Made by a program: the position numbers and the translations under genes | Part shown: positions 1-9,569 of the stretch, in pieces | Layout of the letters: every line of letters starts with the position of its first letter | How positions within the stretch are numbered: the stretch's first letter is position 1 | The notes under the pieces: generated by a model | Told to the model about the DNA's origin: nothing | Seen by the model: the letters and a program-made list of their open reading frames with translations, nothing else | Database searches by the model: none | Assembly: GCA_028565635.1 (NCBI GenBank) | Contig: JAOXYB010081499.1 | Coordinates: forward strand, 1 to 13,877 | Source: Phoronis ovalis | Lineage: Eukaryota; Phoronida; Phoronidae | Reading direction: 5' to 3' | Length of the DNA: 13,877 nucleotides

Positions 1-124
1 TTTTTAGGAAAATTATTTTTTAGAATTTTTTTTTTCACATTATCTTAAATTACAGAGCCGACTAACATTAGTCTAGGTATAATTATTACAAAAAGATACA
101 TTTCTTGAACATCCAACTTAATAC

Positions 125-2572
125 TGAGCCAGCTGTTTTGAATCTTGAAAATTCAATGATGTGTCCCAGAGGATGTCTGAGTGAAGGCATACCACAGTCA
201 CCAAATAGACACACATGCAACAAAATTTTTTTCCAGTCATTCAAATTGGAACTGGAATTGCATACTTACAAAACTAATGGAAAAGACATACAAGTTTCGT
301 CAAAAAGTTTTACTTCACATCTTTTAGTATGTTTTCCAGTCTTAGTTACAATGTCTTTTGATTGTCCAATCTACAAAATCATTAGCTATTATTCATGTTA
401 CATCTGCAGAATCTAAAATTACATGAAGTACTATACTCATGAAAACATAATTCTCATCAATGCTGTAAAAAATTTACGGTAATTGAATTTATATATGCCT
501 TTAGTTACATATATCATCATCCTTGCTGGAAATTTAAATATACTTTTTCAACTGCCTATATATACAGCACAAATAATATGACACTCACATACTTAGAAAT
601 TTTGGGGATCATTTTCTACTTACTGTTTTTACAGCAGCAAGTAGATTCACATGCTGTTTATCCAAGTTTTGTCCATTCGTTATGATATCTTCTAATGTGT
701 AGTAGTCATTGCTTGGTTTAACAGGAAAATGTAGCAATTGGTTGAACTCGTCTAGGTTCCAACCCCCATACAACTTCAATGTGCTATGATTTTCACTGAG
801 ACTTAATTGATAAGCACTGAAATAACTTTCATAATACTTTGACAGCTTACACCAAACTAACAGCTGAATCAGAATGCTTTTGGAAATTTGTTAGTTAATT
901 GCATTTGTCCGTTGCTGAGCACTCTTTGATATTTTTTACCACTTATAGCTAAGGTTTCTTATAACAACACTGAGTCCAGCCAGTGGAGAATACACCCAAT
1001 GACCAAATGTACAGTCACCGGATTTTAACTATTCCAGTCTTAACCCAAGGATCAATAGCACTTGCATGCATACACAAGCTATAGGGCAAACACATATCAT
1101 TGAATGCAAGGTACTGCCATATGATTATGTCCTTTATAACAGAGGTGAAGCAAACACTGAGAAAAATAAGCGATTTAAAATCAAATTAAAAAGTGGCGAA
1201 TTTAGAGTGAAACACAGGTATTTTTTTACAAAAATAAGTTTTATCACGAGTATATTTTTTCAAAGTTGTTACATGAGTAATGGTCCTAGTGCAATAATAT
1301 ATATTACAAAATACTTATGCAATAAATTTGTCTTAAAAGGTTTCCCTTTCATATTAATTATTCACTCATTTATTGTAAGTGGTAGAACCAGACATGTTTA
1401 GCATCAGGGGTGTAATTAGTAGTAACTAGCACATCGCCTGATTGTAAAAGATATAGCATATTTTGTATAAAAATACCTTGAAGTTGAAGGCCTAAATCTT
1501 TCATCAGAACCATCTAGAGGCTTAGACTGTATTTGTGGATTGTTTATCTCTACAATATCTCCAATATGAAATAAAACTGATATTTCACGAATGTAGTCAC
1601 CACTTCCCCAGCAGGTAGCATTAATAAAACTGACAGGAGAATCTCGAAGAGTAAAGTTCAGCAGATGCCTTTCAGTACCTGGGTCTGAAACAGAAATTTT
1701 ACTTAATATAGATCTTAATTATTACTGGAATCTTTGTATAGTTGAAAGTTCAAGTGATAAGTGTAATTATATTCTAATGTCATATAAGAAAACTTGTTTA
1801 TGTATGCAAATTATTTAAAACAAATCTTCATGATTAATAAGTCCTATCTGATAATACCACAGTAAATAAAATAATAAATGTTTAATATTAAGAAAATTTA
1901 CTTTTTTTACTTGAAAATGATCTTGGCTCTTCCTTTGCAATTACAATTCCAACAACTGTCTGAAAACAGAGAACATATTAACAAACTTTACCAAAATATA
2001 TTTGGAATTCCTGTGATTTTCATGTTCACTATAAATAGTGTGGTAACATGTTTTTTTCTGAATTAATCTTTCATAACAGACTAAAATCCAACAAAGGATA
2101 AACTTCATTTGTTGATGGAAAATCAGAGATATTTTTATATTTAATTTTGTCTTATTAAAGCTTCAAATTTAACCTACATGTAGGTAAAAATTTAAAGTTT
2201 TCTAAGAATTTTCTACTCTTCTAAATACCACAACAAGCAATGAATCACTAAAAACATCACTAAAGATATTCATGTCAGCCCAGAAACCAATTAATTTTCT
2301 AATCTAGAATCTCATAGCAAAAATAAATTTAAAAAGTGACCAAATTTGTCACAACTACTTACAATGTTATTCATGCCAATAGACAATTCTTCAATACTTG
2401 TTCTACCATCACCGATGGGATTACGTCCTGCCAAGTCATACGAAGAACTTGTAGCCCATTTTCCACTTTCTACATTTAATTCTTGTCCTGTCCACATAGT
2501 TGTCTTCTGTTCTATCATATCAGATTTACATATAGAGTACACAGGAGGCGGCATGAATAGTATATCATTCAT
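125..2572 (-). CDS. MEIOB: MEIOB homologue (meiosis-specific OB-fold ssDNA-binding protein), 5' part, runs off the left edge
   Basis: MEIOB is an RPA1-like protein that binds single-stranded DNA with SPATA22 during meiotic recombination. Exons, in gene order: 2572–2363 (residues 1–70), 1959–1902, 1684–1477, 816–624, 370–270, and a tentative sixth, 176–125. The first five have GT–AG borders and compatible phases (0,1,2,0,2), giving about 256 residues. Recognised blocks are GMNNITVVGIVIAK (about 65–78), FTLRDSPVSFINATCWG (100–116), LSENHSTLKL (165–174), DYYTLEDIITNG (196–207), NLLAAVKT (216–223) and RCEVKLFDET (240–249). Each matches the human order as I recall it and covers the first OB domain and the start of the second. 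The chosen ATG at 2572–2570 directly follows an in-frame TAA. Relative to human MEIOB the N terminus is about 45 residues longer. Exon 6 is weak: it fits in phase and length, but lacks the Trp-Asp I expect there. The rest lies beyond base 1. Confidence 0.9.
817..1476 (-). other. MEIOB intron 3 (660 bases)
   Basis: This intron has a GT donor (minus-strand start gtattttt) and an acceptor ending tttcag. It contains a plus-strand reading frame at 1066–1401 that shows no family resemblance and looks accidental. I saw no transposon ends, RNA gene or extra exon in it. Confidence 0.75.
1960..2362 (-). other. MEIOB intron 1 (403 bases)
   Basis: The donor is GTAAGT, directly after the codon for Ile70, and the acceptor is ttttcag. 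It is a phase 0 intron. I found no embedded feature. Confidence 0.75.
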
Positions 2573-2893
2573 TTATTTATTTAGAAATATAACTACATTT
2601 CTCGTCAGATGCTGTCATTATCATTAAGACATTATCACTATGAAAACTGAAGTAATTTGTATTTTTTTAGATTTTAATTTTTATACAAAGTATAGTTTAA
2701 ATTCGTGTTATTTGGCACAATCGATAGTTGAGCGAAGTATATTAGGGGAATAATTAAAATCACTTTTACATTTTCACACTAGAATACAAACCGCATTAAA
2801 ATTTACACAAAATACATACGTAATTCAATTTGTCAGTGAAAACACAGCCTGGTCAAAACATGCATGTGTCGTCTGCTTTTAAAAGTGGGCGCC

Positions 2894-2911
2894 TTTGATC
2901 ATGTGATCAAA
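2894..2911. promoter_or_regulatory. Interrupted palindrome TTTGATCATGTGATCAAA with E-box core
   Basis: Two perfect 8-base arms, TTTGATCA and TGATCAAA, flank a TG spacer. The centre reads TCATGTGA, which matches the M-box form of the E-box bound by MITF/TFE-type bHLH-zip factors. It sits roughly midway between two divergent start codons (about 320 bases from one and 210 from the other), as expected of a shared promoter element. Binding is inference; the symmetry is directly visible. Confidence 0.45.
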
Positions 2912-3085
2912 ACAGATTTGCTAATATTTGCCGTGGCATCAAAATAATTTGTGCAAAATACAAATGTAATTTTTGATATCAGCAAACTTTTAGTACCAGA
3001 ATATTATTAAAGGTATAATATATCAGTTTTACTTCCTTGAATTAATGTATGTTTAATTGTAGGTTTAATAAGATTTTTCTTAGTC

Positions 3086-3106
3086 ATGTGTAAAATGATG
3101 AGGTAG
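3086..3106 (+). CDS. Short upstream ORF in the Njmu-R1 leader (6 codons plus stop)
   Basis: ATG at 3086 opens a six-codon frame (MCKMMR) ending at TAG 3104–3106, eleven bases before the main ATG. Two further ATGs in the same frame end at the same stop. If transcription starts upstream of 3086, this uORF could reduce initiation at the main start. No transcript start is visible, so its presence in the mRNA is unproven. Confidence 0.25.
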   Translation: MCKMMR

Positions 3107-3117
3107 TAAAACTCAAA

Positions 3118-6100
3118 ATGGCAACTCAGGAAGACAGCAAAAGTGACACCTTAAAAGAAAACATTGACAAAAAAGACTTTGATTCCATGAGAAGTTATGC
3201 TTTGTATGAATACATTACGAACAGGTTGGTTTATTGCATAGTAAGACCCTGTATCATTTATATTTTGCTAAGTAGTAAGCATAGGCTGGAACATTTGAGG
3301 ATGTCATTGTCCATTGATACGTGGAAATGATCTGGGACTAGCCTAATACTAATAGTCCTAATACTAATAGTAAATCACTATTAAATAGTAATACTAATAG
3401 TAATAGTCACTAATAGTAATAGTAATAGTAATATAACTATAAGTATAATATAACTCCCCTTTTCGCCGATCCAACCCGTGTCCTGACACTCTGATTCTGA
3501 ATAGATAGTGGTGATTATGGTGCAAGGTGTGATAATATAATCCCTGGAGCAGGTTGTGGGCTCAGTGGTACAACTACAATTTTCGTGTGGCGCAGTACTT
3601 ATTTGCCGTATTTGGTATTTGAATCTCCCATATGTAATCACGTCAAGTAAAACACCAACCGGCTGCTATTAAGTTGCACTACAGCGATTTTGGACAACTT
3701 TAGGTAGAGCTATCTAAAATCTAGATCACTGAATGCATTACTAACAATTGATGACTAACATGCTGTTGCTTTCTGGCCTTGTTTTTCATAAATTAATGTT
3801 TACAATTGGTTACCTGTATCTTTAGACCAAAGAACAAATCTGACACAGACACAGCTGCTGATATTAACATGCAGAATGAATCCATTGAAAGTGATGATCA
3901 TAGGTAAATATTACAATGGACTAACCAAACATATTCAGAAAAATAAACAATTTGTAGCAAAAATCACAAATCAATAGTCCAAGGTATGTTATGCGCAATA
4001 TCAAACTCATACTTACTTTTCACAAGTTTTATTATGAGGACAAAATGTAGTAAAATTATGTCAGGTATAAACCATCATCAATATATATATATTTTCATTT
4101 GTCTATATTACTTTTTTATCTTTTGTAGCTTGTCGGTTTTAGCTGCTTCCATATCAACTGACTCTGAAACAGAATTACGAAAATTTATTTCAAAAAGACT
4201 CTCTAGAGGCACTGTCTATAGTGGCACAGGAAATATTGCTGTTATTGATTTTGGGTAATATTTAAGAAATGAAATGTCTGTAACAGGCTTCTTATTTTGT
4301 GTAGTATGAACATTACTGTAAGCAAAGATAAAGAAACATGGGATGCTTTTGCAAGAAAATTGCTGTCTGAATTGTTTGAAATTTTAAAAAATAGTAACAA
4401 AAAGATGTCAAAAAAAGTAACCATTGTGGTGATGTAAGTACTAAAGGTGCATACAGAGATGCCAAGTCCACGGTTGTCAAAACAGGGAGATTTTTGTTTC
4501 AAGCGTCAACAGTCACAAGTGCGTGGCGCATACTACCCTACATGCCCCCCTGGAAAATTTTGAAAATTAAGTAGTAATTTCCTGCAATTTGAGCTAAATT
4601 ACTGTTTTTGTAGGCTTTGTTAGCCAATGACTTGAAACAGGGAGTATTGACATTCCAACTGGGAGACTGGGAGATGGGTCCTCAAACAGGGAGTCTCCCT
4701 TTCAAACTGGGATACTTGGCATCACTGTGCATACAGTACTACTAATGTATTGTAGAATTGTGATGTTTACACATCACTGTGACTGTTATTCTGTGCTCTC
4801 ATTTTACAGATTATCAGAAGATTCTGAGCCAGTTGCATGTTATTATTGTTTATTACGACCTGTAGGCCAAGATTTAGAGAAACCCAAGAATTATAGCAGT
4901 TCTAGTTCAAAAGACTATGTTGTGTGCTTTGTAACACATGCGGAAGATAACACATTAGAATTATATCCTTTTTTTGCATGCCTTGGATTAATACAATTGA
5001 TGTAGCACACCATAATTTTCAACTTATAATAATGCATGTCCAAAACTTTAAAGTGAAATCCATTGTCTTTTGATTTGTCACTTACTTTATTTGTATATCA
5101 CTGTATATCTAACTGTAGTGTTTTTGGAAATGTCGAAATTAAAAACTAGGATTGAAAATTCTTTATCCTTGACTTTTTGTGTACATTTAGAGCTGATCTA
5201 GATGAATACAGTGCCAAACTACTAAATAATCTTCAAAAGAAAGTAAGTATATAATTGTCAGTAACCGCTATCATAAAACTAGCATACATTTTAATATTTA
5301 AAACAAAGAACAATAGTCAATGTGTCCTTGTTATACCAAACAGACAAGTCTTTACTCTTTTGATGGTCAAAAGAATGTTTGTAACATTTAGTCCTTTTCC
5401 CTTCCATAGAAAAACTAATTGGACATGCTTGATTGTGTCTGCACTTTATAGGTTGATGCACTTTCTTCAATTTCTACTCTAGAAATTGCATTTTCATTTT
5501 AAATGCTTATACAAGCTCACTTAGAATTGAAAAATGGCCTCTACAGATCCACCATTCACACATCTACCTACAATTCAGTGTTGCCACTTCCTGGTGCCAT
5601 TTGCTATTGATATATAATATAGGCATAAATTAATGAAATTAATCCATTCTGTTTATCCATTTCAGGCTTTTAACAATAATACAAAGGAATATTTAGAAGA
5701 CTGGTACAAGACAAGTGTAGAGTATGTAATGAGATGTGTTATGACTTTAGGTCAAGATATTAGGTATCTTATAAACGTGGTAAGTATTTTTCTAAGCTTC
5801 CATGTTTTCCTGCAATTTATCTTTGCACTTAGTTGTTTTCCCAAGAATTGTTGGTCCGCCAAACATGAAACTACAAGTTTTACTCAAATGCATATTAAAG
5901 TTGATGTCCCTGCAAATTGCACATACACTTGCCACCTCTATGAATTATCAGTTCAATCATCATGAGGTACTTAGGGGTGCTTAACCATATATCATTTTGC
6001 CTCCGTAAAATGTAACACCTTCAAATACAAATAATAGAAGTGTCCAATTTTCTGTTATATTTTTTATAGAATAAATCATTGTATAGTTGGCAGTTTTGGA

Positions 6101-8226
6101 AGATTGATGTTTCTGAAAAAAAATGTACAAATTGTACCTGCACCGTTAGGATAGCGTGAAGTATATCATGTAGGCATTGCTGTTGTTTGCCTTTTGCATT
6201 TGCCTCAAGGGAAAAATATGTCTCGTTATCAGTTTAATGTATTTAATATTTATTTTGCAGACCTTGACCAATGCAGAACTTAAAATAATTGGTGGAAATG
6301 ACCAATTACAGTCTGACATCAAAAGGTTGGTAACCATCAACCTGAAAGATGGATCCTTGTCTTCAAAACTTACTGAAAGTAAACTTTTATTTTAAAAAGT
6401 ATGAAAATACAACACACAGTATGTAGGCAATACAAAAATTGACTGCCTTCGCACTCATGCGGAACTTTGAAAACTAGTGCTGAATTTGTACTGCTGTTTA
6501 TTACAGATTTGTAGATTGCTGCAGTTTATCAGAACTTCTAAACCAAGCACAGACAGATGTAAATACTCCAGACAAACTGCCAGCAAGTGATTTACTCTTG
6601 ATAGATGTCAGTACTCAGCTGCAGCAGACAGAAAGACAAAGAGAGATCATAACTTTAACAATTGAAGAAGATACTTTTGAATTTAGTAATACAGGTTTGT
6701 TAACTTGTTTTTGGTCTTAAGTTATTTCCCTGATAACAACAGTAACCCTATGGCGTCTTCTTGTGATGGCAAAATTTACTGATGTGGACAAAATGCTGAT
6801 CTTTTGTTTTTCAATACATTTTTCCTCCAGAGACTTGACGTAAAATTTACAAACTTACTCCAGAAAAAAAATTTAATCCTAAAGTTTGTGACTATAAGCT
6901 ATATTTTTGGATCTTCTAGATTGTACTGAATTCTGTCAAGAGTGGTCTAATGCCTTACACAGTCCTAAGGTATCAAAAGCTGTACAGATGCGACAAATTA
7001 TAGATAACTATAGACTGAAAGAAATTAATTTCATGAACACTTTGAAAAGATTAATATTACAAGCAGAAAATGACCACTATTCGCTGTACAGGTAATTATG
7101 AAAATACAAAATTGTAAGCTTAATAATTTATTTGCATGCACTAGATGATGTAATGATATGAATTCAATACTCCAGTCTGCATTTATCAATGAAGCACAAT
7201 AAATGTAAAGAGTTGTGGGATTGATGTGACTGACATAATTTCAGCAATAGATTTGCATCCTCCTGTTTATAATAAACTCTAGCCAAATGTGTGGTTTCTG
7301 TGAATATTAGATAATCCTATCTCTGCCTCAACCCAAAGATCAGCTGAACCACTGGCCTAAATTATGACAAAATTGACCCACGAAAATCTCAAGAAATCTC
7401 ATGTGGAAGCTACCATTTTGAAAATTTTGCCATTCTGTTAGTAGTTTGGTGTAATTGTCTGTAAACAAAAAGTCTGGATTTCAAATGTCCAGGAATGTAG
7501 AATGCCTCTGAAATCATGATCGCAAGATGTCCATTTCAGTATTATGACACAAGAATTCTGCTCTCTCCACTGAGGGCACTTTTTATGCACTCATTTTACC
7601 TATCCATTCTCCCATACTTGTACTGCTAGGTGCTGCCTCCATAGGCCCCAGCTAGTATTGATTACAATTTTTTTTCTGTCAACTATATAAAGGTAAGAAC
7701 CAATACCATTTCCATTGTTTCCCAAGGAACGTGAACTAGATGCACTGTTTCAATCACTAAGTATCAAAGTCTCATATCCATTTTTTGTAAAGGATTTATG
7801 TCTGTTACACAAAACAACTTTCTAACCGGATGTCCGAATGGTGTTGATTGGTGGAAGTACTGTATTACACTTATTGTATTAATTAATGTAAATAACTGCC
7901 TTATATCCATTTTGATAAAGGAAAGTTTTGCTTTTCCAGATGAGAAAATTCTGCTTTATACCTTCATAAATATATATTGGTGACTTGAATTAAGTATACA
8001 TGATCTTAATGCTGTATTTTTCTTTAGTAGTGAAGTATCGTTATGACATGTTTAAGATTTTATTATGTGAATTCCATTTTGTAGAGCGTTTACTTTTCTG
8101 AAAACGTGTGGAAACGGTAAAATTTTACTGCAACATGCTAAATTAGACCACACAACAGGATCATTAGATGCTAAGAATGTGTTAAAAGTTCTAGAAGAGT
8201 ACATCACAGAAACTGATGCTTTATAA
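3118..8226 (+). CDS. C17orf75: Njmu-R1 (C17orf75) homologue, complete, 11 exons, 443 residues
   Basis: Exons: 3118–3224, 3826–3903, 4129–4254, 4305–4433, 4810–4962, 5185–5242, 5666–5779, 6261–6325, 6507–6694, 6920–7091, 8085–8226; they total 1332 bases with no frame break. Blocks recalled from human Njmu-R1 appear in order: ELRKFISKRLSRGTVYSGTG (77–96), CYYCLLRP (157–164), DYVVCFV then LELFRADLDEY (about 195–205), FCQEW (344–348), LKRLILQAENDHYSLY (381–396), FLKTCGNGKILL (401–412) and VLEEYI near the C terminus. Human is about 400 residues; the extra length is mostly in the N-terminal third. An in-frame TAA at 3091–3093 supports the start. The human protein associates with the WDR11–FAM91A1 complex that receives vesicles at the trans-Golgi. 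No signal peptide or membrane segment is evident. All introns are GT–AG except intron 5, which is AT–AC. Confidence 0.93.
3342..3454. repeat. Degenerate ACTAAT/AGTAAT simple repeat in Njmu-R1 intron 1
   Basis: About 110 bases are built from imperfect copies of ACTAATAGT and AGTAAT units, becoming TATAACT-like at the right end. It directly abuts the more complex body at 3455–3690 and may be that element's 3' tail, read on the minus strand. Confidence 0.7.
3342..3690 (-). mobile_element. Putative tRNA-derived SINE in Njmu-R1 intron 1
   Basis: On the minus strand, TAGCAGCCGGTTGG (3668–3655) resembles a pol III A box and GATTCAAATACC (3625–3614) resembles a B box. They are spaced about as in a tRNA. 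A GC-richer body follows, ending near 3462 with GTTGGATCGGCGAAAAGGGG, and then a long ATT-rich simple tail. Base composition differs clearly from the flanking intron. This order (tRNA-like head, body, simple tail) is typical of SINEs. I could not find convincing target-site duplications, so the ends are approximate. A minus-strand reading frame at 3641–3381 lies wholly inside it and is not a gene. Confidence 0.4.
4454..4727. mobile_element. hAT-like non-autonomous DNA transposon (MITE) in Njmu-R1 intron 4
   Basis: The terminal inverted repeats are CAGAGATGCCAAGT (4454–4467) and ACTTGGCATCACTG (4714–4727): 14 bases with one mismatch. The CAG-plus-TGCC form is usual for hAT ends. The octamer TGCATACA occurs at 4448–4455 and 4728–4735, the 8-base duplication length expected of hAT. 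On the left it overlaps the first two bases of the repeat, as if a CA pair was lost. Inside are five copies of ACAGGGAG or ACTGGGAG (4482, 4637, 4658, 4666, 4686) and an 11-base palindrome GGGAGTCTCCC (4689–4699), typical of subterminal transposase-binding repeats. There is no transposase frame; it is about 274 bases. Confidence 0.7.
4963..5184 (+). other. U12-type AT–AC intron (Njmu-R1 intron 5, 222 bases)
   Basis: The intron starts ATATCCTTTTT, matching the U12 minor-spliceosome 5' splice-site consensus ATATCCTTT. It ends GTAC. TCCTTGAC at 5166–5173 matches the U12 branch-point consensus TCCTTAAC in all but one base, and its presumed branch A (5172) lies 12 bases before the AC end, within the usual narrow window. 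Splicing here joins TT to A and gives LELFRADLDEY, matching LELFRLELDKY of the human protein as I recall it. The only nearby GT–AG alternative keeps frame but inserts about ten unrelated residues using a poor donor. Confidence 0.88.
5243..5665 (+). other. Njmu-R1 intron 6 (423 bases)
   Basis: A phase 0 GT–AG intron with donor GTAAGT. It holds an accidental reading frame (5255–5482) and a hAT-end-like sequence at 5576–5587 with no partner. I saw no supported feature. Confidence 0.7.
5780..6260 (+). other. Njmu-R1 intron 7 (481 bases)
   Basis: A phase 0 GT–AG intron with a strong GTAAGT donor and a tattttgcag acceptor. No repeat or RNA gene was recognised. Confidence 0.7.
7092..8084 (+). other. 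Njmu-R1 intron 10 (993 bases)
   Basis: The longest intron of the gene, phase 2, with donor GTAATT and acceptor ttttgtag. The stretch about 7300–7690 is less AT-rich than its surroundings and could be an old dispersed repeat, but I found no terminal repeats, target duplication or pol III boxes. The reading frame at 7798–7983 is judged accidental. Confidence 0.6.
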
Positions 8227-9569
8227 TAATAAGATGGAACATCAAATGAACAATACAGTTTACAACTGTTGGCATAAATAGACATGTAGAGATACTATAA
8301 GTTTGATTGTCAAGTTGTCGCTACTTTGATGGTATGAAATTGCAGTCTGTAAAATCATGCAAAGTATTTTAAAATGTTAACTGAAGACATGCCATGTTCT
8401 TCTTTGTTGTTTAGATAAAGGCTTAAATTTGTCAAGTAAAAATATTTATTATTGTTCATATCATATGTAGTATGCAATCAGTTAAAAGCCCAATTAAAAC
8501 ATTTTAACGTTAAAATAGTAGCAGTGTTATTTGTTATAAATTTATGCGACTTGAACAAAAGTTTTCAAAACCAAAATTTTACATCTACTATTTTTTACAC
8601 AAGGCTAAAATTAAAAAAGCTGCTTTCAGTTTCATAGGAAAAAAACAATGAAAGCTGTGACTAAAATAAAGCAATATATTTTGCCTTATTTTTTATGCAG
8701 TCTTATTATATTTTATAAATATTATTATTTTAAAAGTACTGAAATTTACAAATCTTTGGGGGTTAAACATTTATATGGTATTACAGACTAGTTCATGTAA
8801 AAGGGCACATTGTTAAACTGGAAATAAGATAGGTCATGCCCATAAATATACCAATATTTTCTAGTACTACTGTCAATCTAATCATTCCTAGTTTCATCAG
8901 TCAAAGCAAAGTACTACAAAAAAAAATGTCAAAATGCTACTATACGAAAAATTATGGCAGTACATTTGTTGTGTATACATATCAATGCCTGCACCCAGGT
9001 GTTTCTTTAAAATAGCTGATAAAATTCTCTACACATTTAAACTCCTAAATGTACAAAAACACAAAAATCATCTACAATTATTACGACACAACATGTTTGC
9101 AACAAATTTAAAAGCATGTAACTGTTATCTTTAGTACCAAAAAGAATTAGTAATTCCAATTTTTGTAACATTTCACCAAGCAAATCTGCTATATCAAATG
9201 TCAAGACAAGAAAAACTGGTTAAGGATTTTACAACAGATAAGACAAAATAAACATTATATCTGGCAATTCTACTTGATACAGTTAAATGTGAAATCAACA
9301 TTCTCACTCTTAGTAATGAACTATAAGCCAAAATTATGCCCAAGCTAGCATTCATATCCAATGTAGAAAGTTCGTTAAAAAAGGGAAATGCAATTTAAAA
9401 GTAATTTCTTATCAAAGAATTGTCTGCCATGATACCAATGTTTAAATTTGACAATTACAAAGTTCATACATGTAATAAGGTACTAAGTCCTACTAACAAC
9501 ACCAAACCAATGAGATACAGTTTCTATATGTTGAAGCATTTATGAATTGCTTGCAAAAATACAAACTAC
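8227..9569. other. Tail-to-tail region between Njmu-R1 and the acidic-tail gene
   Basis: These 1,343 bases separate two converging stop codons and must hold both 3' untranslated regions. The region is very AT-rich. It contains one clear plus-strand AATAAA (8665–8670). I found no clean minus-strand AATAAA or ATTAAA between 8700 and 9569, so the minus-strand gene's polyadenylation site is not located. Small reading frames here show no family resemblance. Confidence 0.6.
8665..8670 (+). terminator. Candidate polyadenylation signal AATAAA for Njmu-R1
   Basis: A canonical AATAAA lies 438 bases after the Njmu-R1 stop codon and is followed within about 25–30 bases by a T-rich run. It is the only canonical plus-strand hexamer I noticed in this region. 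It would give a 3' UTR of about 460 bases. Confidence 0.5.

Larger units (their letters stand above)
2573..3117. promoter_or_regulatory. Head-to-head intergenic region, likely bidirectional promoter
   Basis: The 545 bases between the MEIOB start codon (minus strand) and the Njmu-R1 start codon (plus strand) must hold both 5' ends, unless there are non-coding first exons elsewhere. The region is AT-rich apart from a short GC-richer patch near 2880–2915, which contains GGGCGCC followed by a palindrome around CATGTG. No clear TATA box stands out. Shared regulation is inferred from orientation and spacing only. Confidence 0.55.

Noticed and set aside
1066-1401. 111-residue plus-strand frame
   Set aside because: It lies within MEIOB intron 3 on the opposite strand, has mixed AT-rich composition, no recognisable domain and no splice-site support.
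3381-3641. 86-residue minus-strand reading frame with a hydrophobic Ile/Leu/Val/Thr-rich end
   Set aside because: The hydrophobic part is a translation of the ACTATT-type simple repeat, and the rest is the putative SINE body. It lies inside intron 1 of Njmu-R1 and shows no coding signal.
4963-5005. Continuation of the exon 5 frame to a TAG (…LELYPFFACLGLIQLM)
   Set aside because: These residues come from reading into the AT–AC intron. The family motif resumes only after base 5184, and the downstream GT donor needed otherwise is poor.
5576-5587. CAGTGTTGCCAC, resembling a hAT transposon end
   Set aside because: No matching inverted end or flanking 8-base duplication was found within the following several hundred bases.
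7798-7983. 61-residue plus-strand frame in Njmu-R1 intron 10
   Set aside because: The flanking exons join in phase without it, no suitable splice sites bound it, and it has no family resemblance.
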